Positions 19,718-28,459 of a stretch of DNA of 64,000 nt are shown in pieces. The stretch covers positions 124,001 through 188,000 of the forward strand of contig NZ_CP038256.1 in NCBI RefSeq assembly GCF_004564075.1, written 5' to 3'. The notes under the pieces are model-generated. The model saw nothing but the letters and a program-made list of their open reading frames with translations, had not been told where the DNA came from and made no database searches. This DNA comes from Microbacterium sediminis (GTDB lineage: Bacteria > Actinomycetota > Actinomycetes > Actinomycetales > Microbacteriaceae). A program made the translations under genes and the position numbers. Every line of letters starts with the position of its first letter. Position 1 is the stretch's first letter.

Positions 19718-20551
19718 ATGGGGCGTGTCGAAGGAAAGGTCGCGCTGATCAGCGGCGCGGCGCGCGGGCAGGGGCGGTCGCATGCGATCCGGCTCGCGCA
19801 GGAGGGCGCGGACATCATCGCGTTCGACATCTGCGAGGCCATCCCCGAGGTGCCGTACGACCCGGCCACCGAGGAGGACCTCGCCGAGACGGTGCGCCAG
19901 GTCGAGGCGCTGGATCGGCGGATCGTGGCCGAGAAGGCCGACGTGCGCGACTTCGCGCAGGTGCAGGCGGTGGTCGAGAAGGGCGTCGCCGAGCTGGGGC
20001 GCCTGGACATCGTGTCGGCCAACGCGGGCATCTCCGGGGCTCCGAACCGCAGCGAGGACATCCCGGACGAGCAGTTCGTCAACATGCAGGAGATCAACCT
20101 CACGGGCGTGTGGCGCACGTGCAAGGCCGCGATCCCGCACATCCGGGCGGGAGGCCGGGGCGGGTCGATGATCCTCACGAGCTCCGACGCGGGCCTGTTC
20201 CCGTACGAGAACATCTCGCACTACGTCGCCGCCAAGCACGGCGTCGTCGGGCTCATGCGCACCCTCGCGCTCGAGCTGGCGCCCGAGCACATCCGGGTCA
20301 ACAGCATCCACCCCACCACGGTCGACACCGACATGGTGCAGAACGACGCGATCTACCGCCTGTTCCGCCCGGACCTCGACCACCCGACCAAGGACGACTT
20401 CGCGGAGGCCGCCACGCGGATGAACGCGCTGCCGATCCCGTGGGTCGAGGCGGTGGACATCTCGAATGCGCTGCTGTTCCTCGCCTCGGACGAGGCGCGG
20501 TACATCACGGGGGTCACGCTGCCGGTGGATGCGGGGGCGGCCATCAAGTGA
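19718..20551 (+). CDS. Mycofactocin-coupled SDR oxidoreductase (second copy)
   Basis: 277-residue paralogue of the preceding gene with the motif SGAARGQGRSHA, the subfamily insertion (CEAIPEVPYDPATEEDLAE) and the catalytic pair Tyr169/Lys173 (YVAAK). Identical stretches such as VEALDRRIV support recent duplication; the substrate-side residues differ. AAAGGAG lies before the ATG at 19718. Its stop overlaps the MoxR GTG by 4 bp, so the SDR and MoxR genes are translationally coupled. Confidence 0.93.
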   Translation: MGRVEGKVALISGAARGQGRSHAIRLAQEGADIIAFDICEAIPEVPYDPATEEDLAETVRQVEALDRRIVAEKADVRDFAQVQAVVEKGVAELGRLDIVSANAGISGAPNRSEDIPDEQFVNMQEINLTGVWRTCKAAIPHIRAGGRGGSMILTSSDAGLFPYENISHYVAAKHGVVGLMRTLALELAPEHIRVNSIHPTTVDTDMVQNDAIYRLFRPDLDHPTKDDFAEAATRMNALPIPWVEAVDISNALLFLASDEARYITGVTLPVDAGAAIK

Positions 20552-21477
20552 CCGCGCTGCAGGGGGAGACGGAACGAGCGCTGGCGGACGCCCGCGAGCG
20601 GATCGCCTCTCACCTCGTCGGCCGCGAGCGCGAGCTGGAGCTCACGCTCGCGGCCGTCGCGGCGGGGCGCGACATCGTGCTGGAGGGGCCGCCCGGCACG
20701 AGCAAGACGACGATCCTCACGGCGATCACCGCGGAGTGGGGCGTGCCGCTGCTGTTCGTCGAGGGCAACGCCGACCTCACGCCCGCCAAGCTCGTGGGGC
20801 ACCACAATCCGGCGCGGGTGCTGCGTGAGGACTACAGCGCCGACAACTTCGTCGCCGGCCCGCTCGTGGAGGCGATGCGCGTGGGCGGCTTCCTCTACAT
20901 CGAGGAGTTCAACCGCGCGCCCGACGACACCCTCAACACGCTGCTGACCGCCATGGCCGATCGCGCGATCACCGTGCCGCGGGTCGGACGGATCGAGGCG
21001 CGGCCGACCTTCCGCGTCATCGCGTCGATGAACCCGTACGACAACGTGGGCACCACGCGCCTGTCGACGAGCGTGCACGACCGGCTCAACCGGCTCGCGA
21101 TCGGCTACCAGGACGCCGACGCCGAGGAGCGCATCGTGGCGCTGCGCTCGGGGGAGCGCGGGCCGCTCGGCGAGAGGATGACGGCCGATGCGGTGGCCGT
21201 CACGCGCGCGACGCGCCGGCACCCGGACGTGCGGCAGGGATCGAGCGTGCGCGGCGCGATCGACTGCGTCCTCGTCGCCGCGCAGCTCGCGCGGCTGCGG
21301 GGCGTGGCGGAGCCCGACGACGAGCGCTACCCCGGGCTGATGCTCGACGCGATGATCGTGTCGCTGTCGGGGCGCATCCACGTGGACGAGGCCGCCGAGA
21401 CCACGCCGGAGGCCGTGCTGCGCGAGATCTGGGAGGACCGCTTCGTGCTCGAGCCGCGCGCGGCGGCGCCCGGCTGA
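20548..21477 (+). CDS. MoxR-family AAA+ ATPase
   Basis: 309-residue AAA+ ATPase starting at GTG 20548. Walker A is GPPGTSKTT (Lys53), the Walker B region is FLYIEEFNRAPDDTLN, and sensor-1 falls in VIASMNP. MoxR proteins work with VWA-domain partners to insert cofactors into or activate metalloenzymes or redox enzymes (NorQ/NorD, CoxD/CoxE, CbbQ/CbbO). Here the partner is the next gene. Coupling to a mycofactocin SDR suggests the pair remodels a mycofactocin-linked oxidoreductase; that is inference. Confidence 0.92.
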   Translation: MTALQGETERALADARERIASHLVGRERELELTLAAVAAGRDIVLEGPPGTSKTTILTAITAEWGVPLLFVEGNADLTPAKLVGHHNPARVLREDYSADNFVAGPLVEAMRVGGFLYIEEFNRAPDDTLNTLLTAMADRAITVPRVGRIEARPTFRVIASMNPYDNVGTTRLSTSVHDRLNRLAIGYQDADAEERIVALRSGERGPLGERMTADAVAVTRATRRHPDVRQGSSVRGAIDCVLVAAQLARLRGVAEPDDERYPGLMLDAMIVSLSGRIHVDEAAETTPEAVLREIWEDRFVLEPRAAAPG

Positions 21478-21597
21478 AGGGACATCGAGGCCGACACGCC
21501 CCTGCGGCGCGAGGGGCGGCGCCCGCTGCGGCGGCGGCCCAAGCAGCTCGACGAGGCGCCGCGCCTCTACCAGGCCGGCGGCAGCGGCGGGGGCGTC

Positions 21598-22440
21598 GTG
21601 CTGCGCATCGCGGGCGGCCGATCCGGGGCCGGCGGTCCGCAGCGGCCGGGCCGCGGGGGCCGCGAGTTCACCGACGATGCGGCCGAGCTCGTGGCGCCCG
21701 ACGCCGACGCCGAGGCCGAGTCGGCCGTGCGGGAGCGGGCGGCGCGGATCGCCGCGCGCCTGGCGCTGCCGCGGCCGCGCGCCGACCCGACCGGGCGCCG
21801 CGGGGCCGGGCGCCTCGCCAGCGCGCCGTACCGAGGGGGATCCGACGAGATCGACCTGGACCGGACCCTCGAGATCCTGGCCGAGCGGCCCGTGCCGGAG
21901 GACGAGGACATCGTCGTGCGCGAGCGGACGCGCACGCGCCGCTCGGTCGCGCTGCTGCTGGACGTGTCGGGGTCGATGCGCGGGGAGCGCGTGCGCACGG
22001 CCGCCGCCGCCGTGGGCGCGCTCGCCGCCGAGCTCGCCGACGACGCGCTCACGGTGATCGCGTTCTGGTCGGACGCGGCCATCGTCCATCCGCTCGGCGA
22101 GCCGGTGCGCCCCGGCGAGGTGCTGGACCGCGTGCTGCGGATCCCGGCGCGCGGCCTGACGAACATCGCCTTCCCGCTCGAGGTCGCCGCGCGCGAGCTC
22201 GCCCGCGTGCCGGTGCGCGACGCGCGCGTGCTGCTGCTGTCGGACTGCGTGCACAACGCGGGGCCGGACCCGCGACCGGTGGCCGCGCGGCTGCCGCGCC
22301 TGGACGTGCTGCTCGACGCGGACGGCGAGAAGGATGTCGACCTCGGACGCGAGCTGGCCGCGCTCGGCCGCGGCCGGCTGCGCGTCGTGCGCGGGCACCG
22401 CGACGTGGCGCCGGCGCTCGCGGCGCTGTTCGGCCGGTGA
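21598..22440 (+). CDS. VWA-domain protein, partner of the MoxR ATPase (start unresolved)
   Basis: The CoxE/NorD-like partner, with the MIDAS motif DVSGSM (Asp122, Ser124, Ser126 counted from GTG 21598) and further metal-site residues in GLTNIAFPL and LLLSDCVHN. The N-terminal part is Arg/Gly-rich. The reading frame is open and protein-like from directly after the MoxR stop (21478), including RRRPKQLDEAPRLYQAGGSG, but no ATG, GTG or TTG occurs in it before 21598. The true start may be a CTG (for example at 21502), or the MoxR TGA at 21475 may be crossed or be a sequence error. Both genes are in the same frame. Confidence 0.85.
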   Translation: MLRIAGGRSGAGGPQRPGRGGREFTDDAAELVAPDADAEAESAVRERAARIAARLALPRPRADPTGRRGAGRLASAPYRGGSDEIDLDRTLEILAERPVPEDEDIVVRERTRTRRSVALLLDVSGSMRGERVRTAAAAVGALAAELADDALTVIAFWSDAAIVHPLGEPVRPGEVLDRVLRIPARGLTNIAFPLEVAARELARVPVRDARVLLLSDCVHNAGPDPRPVAARLPRLDVLLDADGEKDVDLGRELAALGRGRLRVVRGHRDVAPALAALFGR

Positions 22441-22473
22441 GCCGTGCCGCGGCGCGGAAGACCCCTGGTTATT

Positions 22474-22494
22474 GGCACCCAGTGCCACTAGCAT
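22474..22494 (+). promoter_or_regulatory. mftD: Putative MftR operator and -10 box of the mftD promoter
   Basis: GGCAC (22474-22478) and GTGCC (22482-22486) form a palindrome, extended by outer T/A to 15 bp. TAGCAT (22489-22494) begins 3 bp after the right arm, exactly as before mftA. This indicates a second MftR-controlled promoter for mftD and the downstream genes. The start of mftD is 43 bp downstream. Confidence 0.75.
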
Positions 22495-22537
22495 CGCGAA
22501 GAAATCGATCGGCAACGACGCCGAGAGGAGAAGGCAT

Positions 22538-23812
22538 ATGGCTGGCGGATGGTTCGAGACGGTGGCCGAGGCGCAGCGGCGCGCCCGGCGCAGGCTGCCG
22601 AAGTCCGTGTACGGGGCGCTCATCGCGGGCAGCGAGAAGGGCGTGACGATCGAGCAGAATCAGGACGCGTTCGCGCAGCTCGGCGTCGCGCCCCACATCG
22701 CCGGGCACCAGGCTGAGCGCGATCTGTCCACCACGGTGATGGGCATCCCGATCTCGTTCCCCGTGCTCATCTCGCCCACGGGCGTGCAGGCCGTGCATCC
22801 GGAGGGCGAGGTGGCGGTGGCGCGCGCGGCCGCGAACCGCGGCACGATCATGGGGCTCAGCTCGTTCGCGTCCAAGCCCGTCGAAGAGGTCGCCGCGGCC
22901 AACCCGAACACGCTGTTCCAGATGTACTGGTCGGGATCGCGCGACGCCATGCTGCAGCGCATGGAGCGGGCGCGGGCGGCGGGCGCGAAGGGGCTCATCT
23001 CCACGCTGGACTGGTCGTTCTCGAACGGACGCGACTGGGGCAGCCCGTGGATCCCCGAGCGGCTCACGCTGAAGGCCGCGCTGCGCTTCGCGCCGCAGGC
23101 CCTGACGCGGCCCGGGTGGCTCGCCGACTACCTCAAGACGCTGAGCGTGCCCGACCTGTCGGCGCCCAACCTGCAGCCCCCCGGCGGCGAGGCCCCGACG
23201 TTCTTCGGCGCCTACTACGAGTGGATGACCACGCCTCCGCCCACGTGGGAGGACATCGCGTGGCTGCGCGAGCAGTGGGGCGGCCCGTTCATGCTCAAGG
23301 GCATCACGCGGATCGACGACGCCAAGCGCGCGGTCGACGCGGGGGTCACGGCGATCTCGGTGTCCAACCACGGCGGCAACAACCTCGACACGACGCCCGC
23401 GACGATCCGGGTGCTCCCCGGCATCGCCGACGCCGTCGGGTCGCAGGTGGAGGTCGTGCTCGACGGCGGTGTGCGCCGCGGCAGCGACGTGGCCAAGGCG
23501 CTCGCGTTCGGCGCGAAGGCGGTCATGATCGGGCGCGCCTACCTGTGGGGCCTGGCCGCGAACGGGCAGGCGGGCGTGGAGAACGTGCTCGACATCCTGC
23601 GCGGCGGGCTCGACTCCGCCGTGCTCGGCCTCGGCAAGGCGTCGATCCGCGAGCTCGACCGCGCCGACTTCGTCGTGCCGGAGGGCTTCTTCCTCACCCT
23701 CGGCGAGGGCGGCCCGTCACGCCCGCGGCGGTCGCCGCGCAAGCCCCCGCGCCCCGTGGCCGCCGAGCAGCAGCCCGACGACGTCACCGCCGCCGCGGCG
23801 CAGGGAGCCTGA
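22538..23812 (+). CDS. mftD: Pre-mycofactocin synthase MftD
   Basis: FMN-dependent alpha-hydroxy-acid-oxidase-like enzyme of 424 residues. It oxidatively deaminates AHDP (the product of MftE cleavage) to pre-mycofactocin, the redox-active form. Visible landmarks are the substrate/FMN region SNHGGNNLDTTPA (His278) and the C-terminal FMN-phosphate site VVLDGGVRRGSDVAKALAFGAKAVMIGR. An Arg/Pro-rich tail (about residues 390-424) follows the conserved domain. The ATG at 22538 is preceded by GAGAGGAGAAGG. It has its own promoter rather than following mftC, an unusual split of the core order. Confidence 0.95.
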   Translation: MAGGWFETVAEAQRRARRRLPKSVYGALIAGSEKGVTIEQNQDAFAQLGVAPHIAGHQAERDLSTTVMGIPISFPVLISPTGVQAVHPEGEVAVARAAANRGTIMGLSSFASKPVEEVAAANPNTLFQMYWSGSRDAMLQRMERARAAGAKGLISTLDWSFSNGRDWGSPWIPERLTLKAALRFAPQALTRPGWLADYLKTLSVPDLSAPNLQPPGGEAPTFFGAYYEWMTTPPPTWEDIAWLREQWGGPFMLKGITRIDDAKRAVDAGVTAISVSNHGGNNLDTTPATIRVLPGIADAVGSQVEVVLDGGVRRGSDVAKALAFGAKAVMIGRAYLWGLAANGQAGVENVLDILRGGLDSAVLGLGKASIRELDRADFVVPEGFFLTLGEGGPSRPRRSPRKPPRPVAAEQQPDDVTAAAAQGA

Positions 23813-23905
23813 GCACCCCGCACCTTCCGCGTCGTGGAATCGGGCTCGGCGCGTGAGCCGGGCCCGCCCATCCTGGGAGGACGAGTCAACGGTGACGGGG
23901 GTGTG

Positions 23906-24769
23906 ATGAGCACGCAGGACGATTGGGCGGCGCAGACCACGGCGGATGCGCTGTCGGATGCCGCGGGGCCGGACATGGGCGGCAAGGTGGCGCTCGTGGC
24001 GGGCGGCGGGCTGAGCGGACCGCTCGGCGGCGTCGGGTTCTCGATCGCCTGGCTGTGCGCGCTCGCCGGAGCGCGCGTCGCGGTGGTCGATCGGGATCGC
24101 GAGGCGGGGGAGCGGGCCGTCGCGGCGATCCGCGACGCCGGCGGCGAGGCCGAGTGGTTTCCGGCCGACGTCACCGACTCCCCGTCGGTGCAGGCCTGCG
24201 TCGACGCCGTCGTCGAGCGCTTCGGCGGCCTCGACCTCGTGGCCGACTCGATCGGCGGCGGGGGAGCGGTGCCGGCGTTCGAGGTCGACGACGACGAGTT
24301 CGATCGGGTGATGCAGCTCAACTTCCTGTCGGCCTGGCGCATCATCAAGTTCGCGCAGCCGCACCTGCGCCCCGGCGGGTCGATCGTGACCATCTCGTCG
24401 GGCGCGACGGAGGGGCGCGGGCCGGCGATGCCGTACACGATCGCCAAGACGGCGCTCGAGAAGCTCACCGTCACCGCCGCCGCCACGTTCGCGCCCCGCG
24501 GCGTGCGCGTCAACGGCGTGCGGGTGGGCATGATCTGGGGCGCGTTCGCCGCGCGCGGCATGAGCGAGGAACAGCGCGAGGTGCGCCGGCGCAACGTGGC
24601 GCTGCAGACCGAGGGCACCGTGTGGGACATCGCGCAGGCCGCGTTCTTCCTGCTCTCCGATCGGGCGCGCTGGGTCTCGGGCCAGGTGCTCGCGGTGGAC
24701 GGCGGCGGGTTCGCGATGAAGGGCAACAGCGGCGCCGCCGGCTCGACCCCGGCGAAGGAGGAGTCATGA
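23906..24769 (+). CDS. SDR-family oxidoreductase in the mycofactocin locus
   Basis: 287-residue short-chain dehydrogenase, with a cofactor-binding segment VAGGGLSGPLGGVGFSIAW that has an enlarged glycine loop, and the catalytic pair Tyr177/Lys181 (YTIAK). It lacks the insertion of the mycofactocin-coupled subfamily, so it may use free NAD(P). The start is uncertain: GGAGGA at about 23876 is too far from the ATG at 23906, and a GTG lies just before it. Its stop overlaps the CoA-transferase start by 4 bp, which ties the two into one pathway. Confidence 0.85.
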   Translation: MSTQDDWAAQTTADALSDAAGPDMGGKVALVAGGGLSGPLGGVGFSIAWLCALAGARVAVVDRDREAGERAVAAIRDAGGEAEWFPADVTDSPSVQACVDAVVERFGGLDLVADSIGGGGAVPAFEVDDDEFDRVMQLNFLSAWRIIKFAQPHLRPGGSIVTISSGATEGRGPAMPYTIAKTALEKLTVTAAATFAPRGVRVNGVRVGMIWGAFAARGMSEEQREVRRRNVALQTEGTVWDIAQAAFFLLSDRARWVSGQVLAVDGGGFAMKGNSGAAGSTPAKEES

Positions 24770-26178
24770 GCAAGGTCTACGCGTCGGCGGACGAGGCGGT
24801 CGCCGACATCCCCGACGGCGCCAGCGTGGCGATCTCCGGCTTCGGGATCTCGCACTCCTTCCCGTCGACCCTCATCGTGGCGCTGCGCGACCACGGCGCG
24901 CGGGGCCTGACCGTCTACTGCAACGGCCTCGGCGCGTCGGGGCACCCCACCGCGCAGCTGCTGGCCGAGAACCACCAGATCTCGCGCCTCGTGGCGAGCT
25001 TCTCGGCCCGGCCCGGCCCCATCACGGCGGCCGAGGAGCAGATCATGGCCGGCGAGATCGAGTTCGAGGTGGTGCCGCAGGGCACGCTCGTGGAGCGGAT
25101 GCGGGCCGGCGGTGCCGGGATCCCTGCGTTCTACACCCCCGTCGGCGTGGGCACGGCCGTGGCCGAGGGCAAGCCCGCCGGCGAGTTCGACGGGCACACC
25201 TTCGTGCTCGAGCGGGGCATCACCACCGACTTCGCCCTGCTGCGCGCCTACCGCGCCGACACGGCCGGCAACGTGCAGTTCCGCGGCGGCAGCCGCAACT
25301 TCAACGACAGCTTCGCCAAGGCCGCGCGGGTGGCGATCGTCGAGGTGGAGGAGATCGTCGAGGTGGGCGAGCTCGCCCCCGACGACATCGACCTGCCGGG
25401 CCTGTGGATCTCGCGCGTGGTGCGCTCGACCATCCGCGTCGACCCCAAGAAGACGCCCAGTCGCTCGGCGCGGGGCGGCGACAGCCGGCGCGAGTACGGC
25501 GGCAAGCCGGCGCTGAGCCGATCCGAGATCGGGCGGCGCGCCGCCGCGCTGCTGCCCGACGGCGCGATCGTGAACCTCGGCGCCGGCCTTCCCAACCACA
25601 TCGCGGAGTGGATCGCCGACCGGGGCGTCACGCTGCACGCCGAGAACGGCATCCTCGGCTACGGCGGCCTCGTGCCGCTCGAGGACGCCGACCCCGACAT
25701 GCACGACGCGGGCGGCAACTTCATCGACCTGGCGCCTGGCGCGAGCTTCTTCGACTCGGTGACGTCGTTCGAGATCGCGCGCGGCCATCGCCTCGACGCC
25801 GTCGTGCTGGGCGCCTACCAGGTGGACGCGGCGGGAGACCTGGCCAACTGGGCGCAACCGGGCCGCCCCGGCGGCGGGATCGGTGGGGCGATGGACCTCG
25901 CCGTCGGGGCCCGTTCCGTCATCGTCACGATGGAGCACGTCGACAGCAAGGGCCGGCCCAAGCTCGTCGAGCGGGCCGAGTACCCGATCACGGCGCCCGG
26001 GTGCGTCGACGCCGTCGTCACCGACCTCGCCCTGCTGCGGCGCGATCGCGAGGCGGCGCAGCCCGGCTTCGTGCTCGAGGAGATCGCGGCCGGGTTCACG
26101 GTCGACGAGGTGCTCGCCCTCACGCCGATGACGGTGCACGTGCCGCGCGCGCCGCGCATCATGCAGGAGTCGTGGTGA
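24766..26178 (+). CDS. 3-oxoacid CoA-transferase, fused A and B subunits
   Basis: 470-residue SCOT-type enzyme that moves CoA from succinyl-CoA (or acyl-CoA) to a 3-oxo acid. The A half starts MSKVYASADEAVADIPDGAS with FGISHSFPSTLI and VLERGITTDFALLRAYRAD. The B half starts near LSRSEIGRRAAALLPDGAIVN and contains the catalytic glutamate in HAENGILGYG (Glu293). A charged linker (about residues 225-250) joins them; bacterial forms are more often two separate genes. Its location between mftD and mftE suggests that products of the alcohol/ketone oxidations enter CoA metabolism. Confidence 0.92.
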   Translation: MSKVYASADEAVADIPDGASVAISGFGISHSFPSTLIVALRDHGARGLTVYCNGLGASGHPTAQLLAENHQISRLVASFSARPGPITAAEEQIMAGEIEFEVVPQGTLVERMRAGGAGIPAFYTPVGVGTAVAEGKPAGEFDGHTFVLERGITTDFALLRAYRADTAGNVQFRGGSRNFNDSFAKAARVAIVEVEEIVEVGELAPDDIDLPGLWISRVVRSTIRVDPKKTPSRSARGGDSRREYGGKPALSRSEIGRRAAALLPDGAIVNLGAGLPNHIAEWIADRGVTLHAENGILGYGGLVPLEDADPDMHDAGGNFIDLAPGASFFDSVTSFEIARGHRLDAVVLGAYQVDAAGDLANWAQPGRPGGGIGGAMDLAVGARSVIVTMEHVDSKGRPKLVERAEYPITAPGCVDAVVTDLALLRRDREAAQPGFVLEEIAAGFTVDEVLALTPMTVHVPRAPRIMQESW

Positions 26179-26237
26179 CGCCCGCGCGGGCCGGCGGGGG
26201 ACGCCGCGCGCGCCCGTGACGTGACATGCTCGAGGGC

Positions 26238-26936
26238 ATGACGACGACGTCTGCGATGCTCGCCGAGCGCTCGTGGCCCGAGGTCGATCGGCCGCTGCTG
26301 CTCGTGCCCGTCGGGTCGCTCGAGCAGCACGGCCCGCACCTGCCGCTCGACACCGACACCCGCATCGCGCGCGCCGTGGCCGAGGGGCTCGCGCGAGCCC
26401 TGCCGGGCGGGGCGGTCGTCGCCCCGGCCGTGGCGTACGGCGCGTCGGGCGAGCACCAGGACTTCGCCGGCACCGTCTCGATCGGCACCGACGCGCTGCG
26501 CGCGCTGCTCGTGGAGTACGGACGGTCGGCCTCGTCGTGGGCCGGGGCGATCGTGTTCGTCAACGGGCACGGCGGCAACCTCGAGGCGGTGACGGCCGCG
26601 GTCGCCACCCTGCGCGACGAGGCCCGCGCGGTCGCGTGGACGCCCTGCGCCCCGGCCGCCGAGTCGGCGCCCGACGCCCACGCCGGCCGCACGGAGACCT
26701 CGATCCTGCTCCACCTCGCGCCCGAGCACGTGCGCCTTGATCGGGCGGTGGCGGGCGCGAGCGAGCCGATCGGCGAGCTGCTGCCGCGGCTGCGCGCGGG
26801 CGGCGTCGCCGCGGTCTCGCGCTCGGGCGTGCTGGGCGATCCCGCCGGGGCCACGGCCGAGGAGGGCGCCCGCCTGCTGGGCGAGATGATCGCCCGCGCG
26901 CGGGAGCGGGTCGCGGCCGAGGCGGCCGCCCGATGA
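26238..26936 (+). CDS. mftE: Mycofactocin peptide peptidase MftE
   Basis: Creatininase-family metallopeptidase that cleaves modified MftA to release the Val-Tyr-derived core AHDP. Metal-binding motifs are visible: EQHGPHLPLDTD (Glu29, His31), NGHGGN and HAGRTETS. The protein has 232 residues from ATG 26238, with GAGGG very close to it; an in-frame ATG at 26226 would add 4 residues. The stop overlaps mftF by 4 bp. Confidence 0.94.
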   Translation: MTTTSAMLAERSWPEVDRPLLLVPVGSLEQHGPHLPLDTDTRIARAVAEGLARALPGGAVVAPAVAYGASGEHQDFAGTVSIGTDALRALLVEYGRSASSWAGAIVFVNGHGGNLEAVTAAVATLRDEARAVAWTPCAPAAESAPDAHAGRTETSILLHLAPEHVRLDRAVAGASEPIGELLPRLRAGGVAAVSRSGVLGDPAGATAEEGARLLGEMIARARERVAAEAAAR

Positions 26937-28411
26937 CGGCGCCCGTCGACGACGCGCGCCGCGCGCTGCCCGACGGCGCGATCGTGCGCCTCGCGCGCCG
27001 CACCCGGATCACCGACGGCGGCGCCGTGCTCGTCGGCGGATCGCCCGCCCGGGTCTCGCGGCTGGCCCCCGCGGCCCGCGAGCTGCTCGTCGGGCGCGCG
27101 GTGACCGTGCGCGACGACCGCACGCGCGCGTTCGCCGCCCGGCTCGTCGAGGCCGGGCAGGCCGATCCCGACCCGCGCTCGCTGCCGCCCGGCGACGCGC
27201 GCGAGGTGACGGTGGTCGTGCCCGCCTTCGGCCGCTCGCGCCAGCTGGGCCGCCTGCTCGACAGCGTGCGCGCCGACCTCGGCGACGTGCCGGTGATCGT
27301 CGTCGACGACGGCTCCGTGCCCGCCGACGCGGCCGCGATCCGCGCGGCGGCCGACGCTCGCGGCGCCGAGATCGTGGTGCTGCCGCGCAACCGCGGCCCC
27401 GCCGACGCCCGCAACGCCGGGCTGGCGCGCGTGCGCACGCCGTTCGTGCTCTTCGCCGACAGCGACGTGGTGCTGCGGCCCGGGGCCGTGCGCCTGCTGC
27501 TGGCGCACTTCGCCGACCCGCGCCTCGCGCTCGCCGCGCCGCGCGTGGTGGGGCTGCCGCGGCCGCGGCCGAACGCCGTGCTGCGCTACGAGCAGGCGCG
27601 CTCGTCGCTGGATCACGGCGGCGACGGCGGCCTGGTGCGGCCGCACTCCCCGCTGTCGTGGGTGTCGACGACGTGCGTGCTGGCGCGGGTCTCGGCCATC
27701 GGTGACGGCTTCGGGCGGGGGATGCGCGTGGCCGAGGACGTCGACCTCGTGTGGCGCCTCGCCGAACGCGGGTGGCGCGTCCGCTACGAGCCGCTCGCCG
27801 AGGTCGCCCACGAGCACCGCGCCGCGGCCCGGGCCTGGCTCGGCCGCAAGTTCGTCTACGGCACGGGAGCGGCCGACCTGGAGCGTCGGCACGGGCCGCT
27901 CGCGGCGCCGGCGGTGCTCGCGCCCTGGGCGGCCGTGCTGCTGGCGGCGGTGGCGGCGCAGCGCCGGTGGTCGCTGCCGGTGGCGGCCGCCGCGGCGGCG
28001 TGGGCGGGCGTGCGCACGGCCCGGCGGGTCGGCGCGACCGCGCGGCCCGGGCCGCTCGCCGCCCGGCTCACCGCGCAGGGCGCCTCGGCGGCGCTGACGC
28101 AGGGGTCGGCCCTCGTGGTGCGCCACTGGTGGCCCGCGTTCGCGGTCGCGGCGCTGGTGTCGCGCCGGGCGCGACGGCTCGTGGCGGTGGCGGCGGTGGC
28201 GGACGCGGCGGTCGAGTACGCGCGGTTGCGTCCGCGGCTCGATCCGCTGCGCTTCCTCGTGCTGCGGCGCCTCGACGATCTCGCGTACGGCGCCGGGGTG
28301 TGGTGGGGCGCGATCCGCAGCGGATCGCTTCGCGCGCTCGCCCCCTACGTCCGTGCGGCCGCATTCCGCCCCACGGAAGCGGCCGCCCGCCGCGGCGCCC
28401 GGGCGGACTAG
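26933..28411 (+). CDS. mftF: Mycofactocin glycosyltransferase MftF
   Basis: Family-2 glycosyltransferase of 492 residues that adds an oligoglucose chain to mycofactocin (established for mycobacterial MftF). The N-terminal region (about 1-95) is the extension typical of MftF. The GT-A domain follows with VTVVVPAFGRS, VIVVDDGS and a DxD-like FADSDVV. The region WVSTTCVLARVSAIGDGFG and the acidic RVAEDVDLVWRLAERGW complete the catalytic part. The C-terminal third is hydrophobic and probably membrane-associated. It overlaps mftE (ATGA). Confidence 0.94.
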   Translation: MTAPVDDARRALPDGAIVRLARRTRITDGGAVLVGGSPARVSRLAPAARELLVGRAVTVRDDRTRAFAARLVEAGQADPDPRSLPPGDAREVTVVVPAFGRSRQLGRLLDSVRADLGDVPVIVVDDGSVPADAAAIRAAADARGAEIVVLPRNRGPADARNAGLARVRTPFVLFADSDVVLRPGAVRLLLAHFADPRLALAAPRVVGLPRPRPNAVLRYEQARSSLDHGGDGGLVRPHSPLSWVSTTCVLARVSAIGDGFGRGMRVAEDVDLVWRLAERGWRVRYEPLAEVAHEHRAAARAWLGRKFVYGTGAADLERRHGPLAAPAVLAPWAAVLLAAVAAQRRWSLPVAAAAAAWAGVRTARRVGATARPGPLAARLTAQGASAALTQGSALVVRHWWPAFAVAALVSRRARRLVAVAAVADAAVEYARLRPRLDPLRFLVLRRLDDLAYGAGVWWGAIRSGSLRALAPYVRAAAFRPTEAAARRGARAD

Positions 28412-28459
28412 CCTCGCCACACGCGCGGCCACCGCGCGGAGCGACCCGAAGGAGGGGCC

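Noticed and set aside
21475..21477. TGA between MoxR and VWA as a selenocysteine codon
   Set aside because: No downstream stem-loop of the SECIS type is evident, the position is outside any redox motif, and both proteins are normally separate.
23834..23905. N-terminal extension of the SDR at 23906 to a GTG at 23834
   Set aside because: The added residues are low-complexity and unlike SDR N-termini; the ATG at 23906 is kept, with the start noted as uncertain.
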